From contig OU342639.1 of NCBI GenBank assembly GCA_910589415.1, positions 33,302,268 through 33,366,267 of the forward strand: DNA of 64,000 bases. Direction: 5' to 3'. Positions 59,553 to 64,000 of this stretch are shown here, piece by piece. A model generated the notes under the pieces. The model saw nothing but the letters and a program-made list of their open reading frames with translations. It made no database searches and was not told where the DNA came from. Made by a program: the position numbers and the translations under genes. This DNA comes from Malachius bipustulatus. Lineage: Eukaryota; Arthropoda; Insecta; Coleoptera; Melyridae. The first letter of the stretch is position 1; each line of letters starts with the position of its first letter.

Positions 59553-60713
59553 TGGTCTTCTTGCGTTGGGGTGCTTGCCCCCTGTATGAGCATAGGCTCT
59601 TCATATGTTCCCGATGAATCCTCGGTGACATTACCTTGATCGGTGACGATGGTTGGATCTGAGGGAGGGGTTGCCTCCTTATTCGTCACATCAATGGCTT
59701 CCTTTTCTTTCTTCTGTAGGCCGTGGACGGGGATTTTCCCGAACCTATAGAAGATAGTGTGTCCATTTTTCTTGATTGCTTCCCGGGAGTCATTGTCAAT
59801 GCCAATGTTCATTACTTTCCCGGTGCCCTCTTCTTTGCTGCTGAGGATTTTCCACAAGTGGGTGCGAAGCTCCATATTTTGTGCCTCGACTAAGCTCAGC
59901 AGCTTCTTAGGATCTTGTCCCTGGCTTCTTGGGAAGAAGACAGTGATGTTGTGTGCTCTTGGGATGTCTTCTCCCAGGCACGCCATCAACTGTTCTCCTT
60001 TCCACGTACTGAGTTTAGGAGTCTGCTCCTTAACCCACTCTGCCGTTTCTGGTGTGATGCAGTCCACCAGTAGCATACTTGATCGGAAGTGGATTCCTCC
60101 GAACTGGAGCTTGCATGCTGCTCCCAGCGACATCTCCTCTACAATTGCTTCCTCCAGAGTGGTAAGCTCCTCTGTTGTCAGCGTTTTTTCTGGATAGCTT
60201 GTTGGGAGTATGGCTATCCTTATAGCTTTGACGGCATTCGCGTAGCTGGTGCTTGGCCCTGCTGACGTTGATGCTGTAGCGGTGTGGGGTCCCGCCACTG
60301 TCTTAGCTCTTTTTACTTTGTGTCCTAGAGGAGGGGTGATTTTACTGGCGTCCCTCTTCTTTGGCTGCGAAGTAGCTTCGGATTTCTCTTCAGCTTTTCT
60401 TCCGATGGCCTTATCCCCTGGCTTCATCAGGTGACATGCCCTGTTGAAGATAGCGCAGGTACCATCGTACTTTCGCCCCACTTAGACCCCTTCTTCTGGG
60501 GTCGTCAATGCCTCCTGGTTGGCCCGGGAGTGGGAGGGGTAGCTTACCAGGTTTCCTAGGATTCCTGGTTTCTGGTCCGGATGTTGTCTCCGGTTTCTTA
60601 TCTTCTTGCGTTCGAGGTGGTCTCGAGCTCAAGGATTGTTTAGATTGCCGACTGTCATGACGGGTGACAAGCCCCGCTCGGTCAGCAGTCTGTTTTGCGG
60701 TGATGTCCCGCAA
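59540..60713 (-). pseudogene. LINE ORF1 (Gag-like, DUF4780-type), frameshifted
   Basis: Two overlapping frames make up ORF1. The first (60,713-60,411) is Lys/Pro/Gln-rich and ends in a SGAKVRWYLRYLQQGMSPDEA helix segment. The second (60,481-59,540, 313 codons) continues from there with a basic linker. Around residues 90-265 follows a domain with ...TWKGEQLMACLG...RTHLWKILSSKEEGTGKVMNIGIDNDSREAIKK, which I recognise as the DUF4780 type found in insect retrotransposon proteins. The break lies near 60,416, where one extra G in the run AGGGGAT explains the shift. No CCHC zinc knuckles are visible, although these are common in R1/Jockey Gag proteins. Such proteins bind the element RNA in ribonucleoprotein particles; that role is inferred here. 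Confidence 0.72.
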
Positions 60714-61258
60714 TTTTTTGTTTTTTTTTATTTCTTACCATGGTTGATCCCACGAGTAGCAAGGGAAGGGTGTTCCACCTATGCAGAGCCCCGCATGCAA
60801 AGGTGAGGGGATTGATACAGTGGGGTGCCCCCTGGTGCCCCAAGGTTGAATCCAGTAGGGGCTGGTCATCTATCCAGTCACGCATCCCATCAGCCTGGAC
60901 CCCCGCCTTAGGATTTAGGTTTTTTAGCGAGGTTGTCTCCTCTTGGTTCAGGCGATTAAGCCCAGACCCCCACATCTTTCTGTCCGCGAGACATGTCCAC
61001 GACAACAGATGATACGGTATATCAGATAGTCCACAGTCGGACATCTCTGGCGCCGTTACCCCTAGTGCAGACCTTTAGTCACGACACGACAACCAGGTTA
61101 GGGGAGGTGGTTCTGGCAGAGCTTTGAGCTGCCAGTCTGGAATTTTACCTCCGACAAGCTTTATCACTACTGCTAACCTTACTCACTTACGCTCATTGTA
61201 AGGCCTTCCCCCTATCCGCCACCTGGGGACGCGCCCGATGGGTACTCAACCGCACGGG
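60714..61258 (-). other. LINE 5' UTR
   Basis: GC-richer than the surroundings. It contains a 120-codon open frame (61,044-60,682) that ends inside ORF1 in another frame. No domain is recognised in it; it may be chance or a short upstream frame. The left limit is set by the CT tract at 61,259. Confidence 0.55.
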
Positions 61259-61279
61259 CTCTCTCTCTCTCTCTCTCTT
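61259..61279. repeat. (CT)n microsatellite, about 10 units
   Basis: Adjoins the 5' end of the LINE; same motif and orientation as the tract at 55,759-55,829 on the other side. Confidence 0.9.
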
Positions 61280-61826
61280 CCGATGATTTAGGTAATTCTA
61301 GCTGTACTATGATCGTATGATGGTTTGGAGGTCGTTATGAATAAGAGGAGAATAAAATCATCTTTGTCCTAGTTCCTAGTTTCAACACAACGGTCTCACT
61401 GGGACAGTCGAGGGACAGTGTGTTTTGATTATTTTCAAGGGCAAACTCAGAACTTTGGACTTCTGATTTAAAGTCAGCGTCAGATTCAGGTTCTTTATTA
61501 GTGCCAATTGTACGATATCGTATACTTACACACTCTCACTGGTCAGTAGGTTAAAACAGTTTGCTGTTTCTCTCTCTGTGGAATAAAATTCATAACTCAG
61601 AGAAAAACAGTTTTTCGCAAAAAAGTCTACATAGTCAACTTCGATTTTTTTTACTTGGCATCTTTTGTGTTTCAATTTCTTCCCCACCATTCTGCTCATT
61701 TTTTTTAAATAGCATCCAACCATTTTTTTGGTCTGGAAATTTTTCCGAGTATCAGAATACCTACCCCGGAGGTGGGAGAAAATTGACAGCTTTCAATATA
61801 CAAGCGCATACACTGAAACTCTCTTA
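61280..61826. other. Non-coding stretch containing one half of a direct repeat
   Basis: 61,648-61,765 (CTTGGCATCTTT ... CCACCATT ... AATAGC ... TTTTTCCGAGTAT) is similar to 63,303-63,423. No gene recognised. Confidence 0.45.
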
Positions 61827-61828
61827 TA

Positions 61829-62383
61829 CAGGGTGTTCTACAAGCTCTATGACAAACTTTGACAGATGGTAGGTTGCTTGATTTTAAACATTTTTTTTTT
61901 TAATAAACATGGGTCCGATTCGTTTTTGTTTAGAAGTTACAAGCATTTAAAAAATCGTAATTTTTCAAGTTCAAGGCCCTGTAAAAGGAAAACGGTTCAA
62001 GATAGAGAAAAACGGCTTACATGTCCCTATTTTAACTTTTTATGGACTATCCTATGGTATAGAAACATTTGTACTTTCTTTGATTTTTTTAAATGTGGAG
62101 AAATCTCAGATTTTTTCAAATTTTTTATCACCCTGTATAAACATTTCATCTACATCATTGGATAGTGCATGAAAAGTTAAAATAGGGACATGTAAGCCGT
62201 TTTTCTCTATCTTGAACCGTTTTCCTTTTACAGGGCCTTGAACTTGAAAAATTACGATTTTTTAAATGCTTGTAACTTCTAAACAAAAACGAATCGGACC
62301 CATGTTTATTAAAAAAAAAAATGTTTAAAATCAAGCAACCTACCATCTGTCAAAGTTTGTCATAGAGCTTGTAGAACACCCTG
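61829..62383. mobile_element. Foldback MITE 1 with near-identical 213-base arms
   Basis: Arms 61,829-62,041 and 62,172-62,383 are reverse complements with essentially one indel (in a poly-T run). The loop is about 130 bases and holds a further ACCCTGTATA near 62,131. Ends are CAGGGTGTTCTAC / GTAGAACACCCTG, flanked by TA on both sides. Mirror-image open frames on both strands reflect the palindrome and are not genes. Confidence 0.88.
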
Positions 62384-62385
62384 TA

Positions 62386-63245
62386 CAGGGTGAGGCGCGA
62401 GAACCTTAGGGCATTTTTATATGGAGAAGTCCTGGGAGTAGAAGTCTAAAAATTTGTAATTATATAATTTCGGTTTTGACGAGCTGAACTAAAATATTCA
62501 CAACCTCACACCACTTCCGGTTATACCGGAAGTTGCCATATTTTTCTTTTTTTAAATGGTACACCCTGTATATTATTATATTTTCAGATTGCTTGAAAAA
62601 CAGTAATAAAAATGATGTTTACAGTTCAAATTTGTAACGACCAATTAATGAGTTATAAACAAATGGAAATTGCAATTTTCCATTTTCAAAGAAGCTTAGC
62701 TTGAAAACGGGTCAAGATATCGGAAAACGGCTTACATGTCCCTATCCTAACTTTTTGTATACTATGCTGGAGTACCTACAAAAAAAAATATTTTTTATTA
62801 ATTTTTTTTTTTTTAATCGCTGATTTTTCATCACTTTGTACACAAATTTCATCAGCAGCATAGGATACAACGTGAAAAGTTAAGATGGGGACATGTAAGC
62901 CGTTTTCCGATATCTTGACCCGTTTTCGACCTAAGCCGCTTTGAAAATGGAAAATTGCGATTTTCATTTGTTTATAACTCATAAATCACTCGTTCCAATT
63001 TTGAACTCTAAAGACCATTTTTATTACATTTTTTCAGGCAATCTGAAAATGTAATAATATACAGGTTGTCCCATTTAAAATAAGATAGTTGATGGCAACT
63101 TCCGGTATAACCGGAAATGGTGAGGGTTTGTGAATATTTTAGTTCAGCTCGTCAAAACCGAAATTATACACGTACAAATTTTTAGACTTCTACTCCCAGG
63201 ACTTCTCCATATAAAAATGCCCTAAGGTTCTCGCGCCGCACCCTG
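62386..63245. mobile_element. Foldback MITE 2 with about 370-base arms, adjacent to MITE 1
   Basis: Arms about 62,386-62,756 and 62,876-63,245 are clearly diverged reverse complements (GAGAACCTTAGGGCATTTTT, CTGGGAGTAGAAGTCTAAAA, CTTCCGGTTATACCGG, AAAACGGGTCAAGATATCGG). The inner end CGGCTTACATGTCCCTAT is shared with MITE 1. The left TA (62,384-62,385) is also the right TA of MITE 1; the right TA is 63,246-63,247. Confidence 0.85.
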
Positions 63246-63249
63246 TATA

Positions 63250-64000
63250 TGGAATAGCAGTCATATTTTCAAAAAAGCTCTCACACGTCAAATATAATTT
63301 TTTATTTGGCATCTTTAAGCCTCAATTTAAATTCCACTCCTACGGTTTACCACCACCATTTTTGTATCTTTTTTTTTAATAGCTTGCTGAAAATTGGTAT
63401 TCCGGATTTTTCCGGGTATGAGTATAAACTACGGTCCAGTTTAATTGAAATTCCAATTTTAATTTAAAAAAATATATTACCAGAATGATGGCGGAGGGGG
63501 AAAATTCGAATTGAAGCTTAAAATTGAAGCTTAAAAGATGTGAAATCAAAAATTAAGGTTGGCGTATGAATTTTTTTTTTTAATTTTGAATTTTATTCTA
63601 TTAAAGATAAACACACGGCCCCTAAACTGATTCTAGTTCAGTTATCCACGTTGATGGCCATGGACTGTCTCTGATATGAAAGAAATTGCGTTCAGCAGGA
63701 CAATCTGGATAATAAACGATAGACAATAAGAGTGCTCTATAAGTTATTGAGATATTAGAAGAAGAGGGAGGAATCTTATCTAATAAACGAGACAGTATGT
63801 TAATTGTGTGTTCTGACAGAATATTGTTTCATGTTGTTTCACCTTTAAGAAATAGATTATTGGTAAAGTAAAGTTAATTTCAAAATTTTATAAGTGTTAC
63901 AAATACTTATGTTCCAACAATAAATACTATTTTTGCAGTCGAATATCTCTTATATGTTAAATTTCATCTATTTTTAGAGAGGCTTACTATTCTTATTAGC
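63250..64000. other. Non-coding stretch
   Basis: 63,303-63,423 is the second half of the diverged direct repeat that begins at 61,648. Nothing else recognised to the window end. Confidence 0.45.

Larger units (their letters stand above)
55857..61258 (-). mobile_element. LOA/R1-type LINE, structurally full length, coding frames broken
   Basis: On the minus strand: a 5' UTR of about 540 bases (61,258-60,714), ORF1 (60,713-59,540), and ORF2 (59,552-55,884) with endonuclease, reverse transcriptase and RNase H in that order. A short 3' end stops at the CACCCTCA shared with the 20.4-kb copy. ORF1 and ORF2 overlap by 13 bases (ATGTCCAGTATAA). (CT)n tracts lie immediately outside both ends. Domain order and RT type fit the LOA clade or a close R1-group relative; a phylogeny is needed to choose. 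Confidence 0.82.

Noticed and set aside
57076..60806. Plus-strand open frames over the LINE (for example 57,076-57,717, 59,002-59,499, 59,757-60,197)
   Set aside because: They are antisense shadows of ORF1/ORF2; translations are Ser/Leu-rich with no domains.
61866..62346. Identical proteins on both strands
   Set aside because: Caused by the near-perfect palindrome of foldback MITE 1, not a conserved gene.

Overview
This window looks like AT-rich nuclear DNA from an insect. It has a large single-copy-type gene, several families of non-LTR retrotransposons, many short terminal-inverted-repeat and foldback elements, and frequent TACCTAC/GTAGGTA strings that are common in some hemipteran and lepidopteran genomes. 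I cannot fix the order from sequence alone; a hemipteran is a guess. No bacterial-style operons, CRISPR arrays or rRNA genes are visible.

The only convincing host protein gene is a windpipe-like (wdp) leucine-rich-repeat transmembrane protein, 33,268-34,884 on the plus strand. Its whole coding sequence lies in one exon. A pyrimidine-rich 3' splice site ends 5 bases before the ATG, so at least one untranslated exon must lie upstream. Two good candidates exist: a C/T- and CpG-richer block ending in a consensus donor at 4,553/4,554, and a CpG-rich block ending in a donor at 22,915/22,916. A candidate poly(A) signal lies at 38,653. If these belong together, the gene covers about 35 kb of the window, mostly as intron and UTR filled with repeats.

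Layout. 1-955: 5' part of an RTE/BovB-type LINE (minus strand). 2.5-3.2 kb: decayed tandem repeat. 4.1-4.55 kb: candidate first exon. 5-22 kb: putative intron with a hairpin, a TA-flanked MITE, a LINE RNase H scrap, a Tc1/mariner-like remnant and a truncated LOA/R1-type LINE. 22.5-22.9 kb: candidate alternative first exon. 24-32 kb: dead LINE, a MITE with subterminal motif repeats, an inverted pair of a long dispersed repeat, and an inverted pair of hAT-like MITEs. 33.3-34.9 kb: wdp. 35-49 kb: 3' UTR candidate, then foldback elements. 49.5-55.2 kb: a long dispersed repeat interrupted by a CR1/Jockey-type LINE, then partly tandem copies of the same repeat. 55.8-61.3 kb: a structurally full-length LOA/R1-type LINE (minus strand) with CT microsatellite on both sides. 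61.8-63.25 kb: two back-to-back foldback elements sharing one TA dinucleotide.

All mobile-element coding regions found carry frameshifts, stops or truncations, apart from a 764-codon open frame in the 49.7-52.3 kb LINE, which lacks the first part of its endonuclease. I see no defence system or other clearly new protein system. The most distinctive signals are the paired foldback elements, the LINE between CT tracts, and the architecture and proteoglycan-like motif of the wdp gene.
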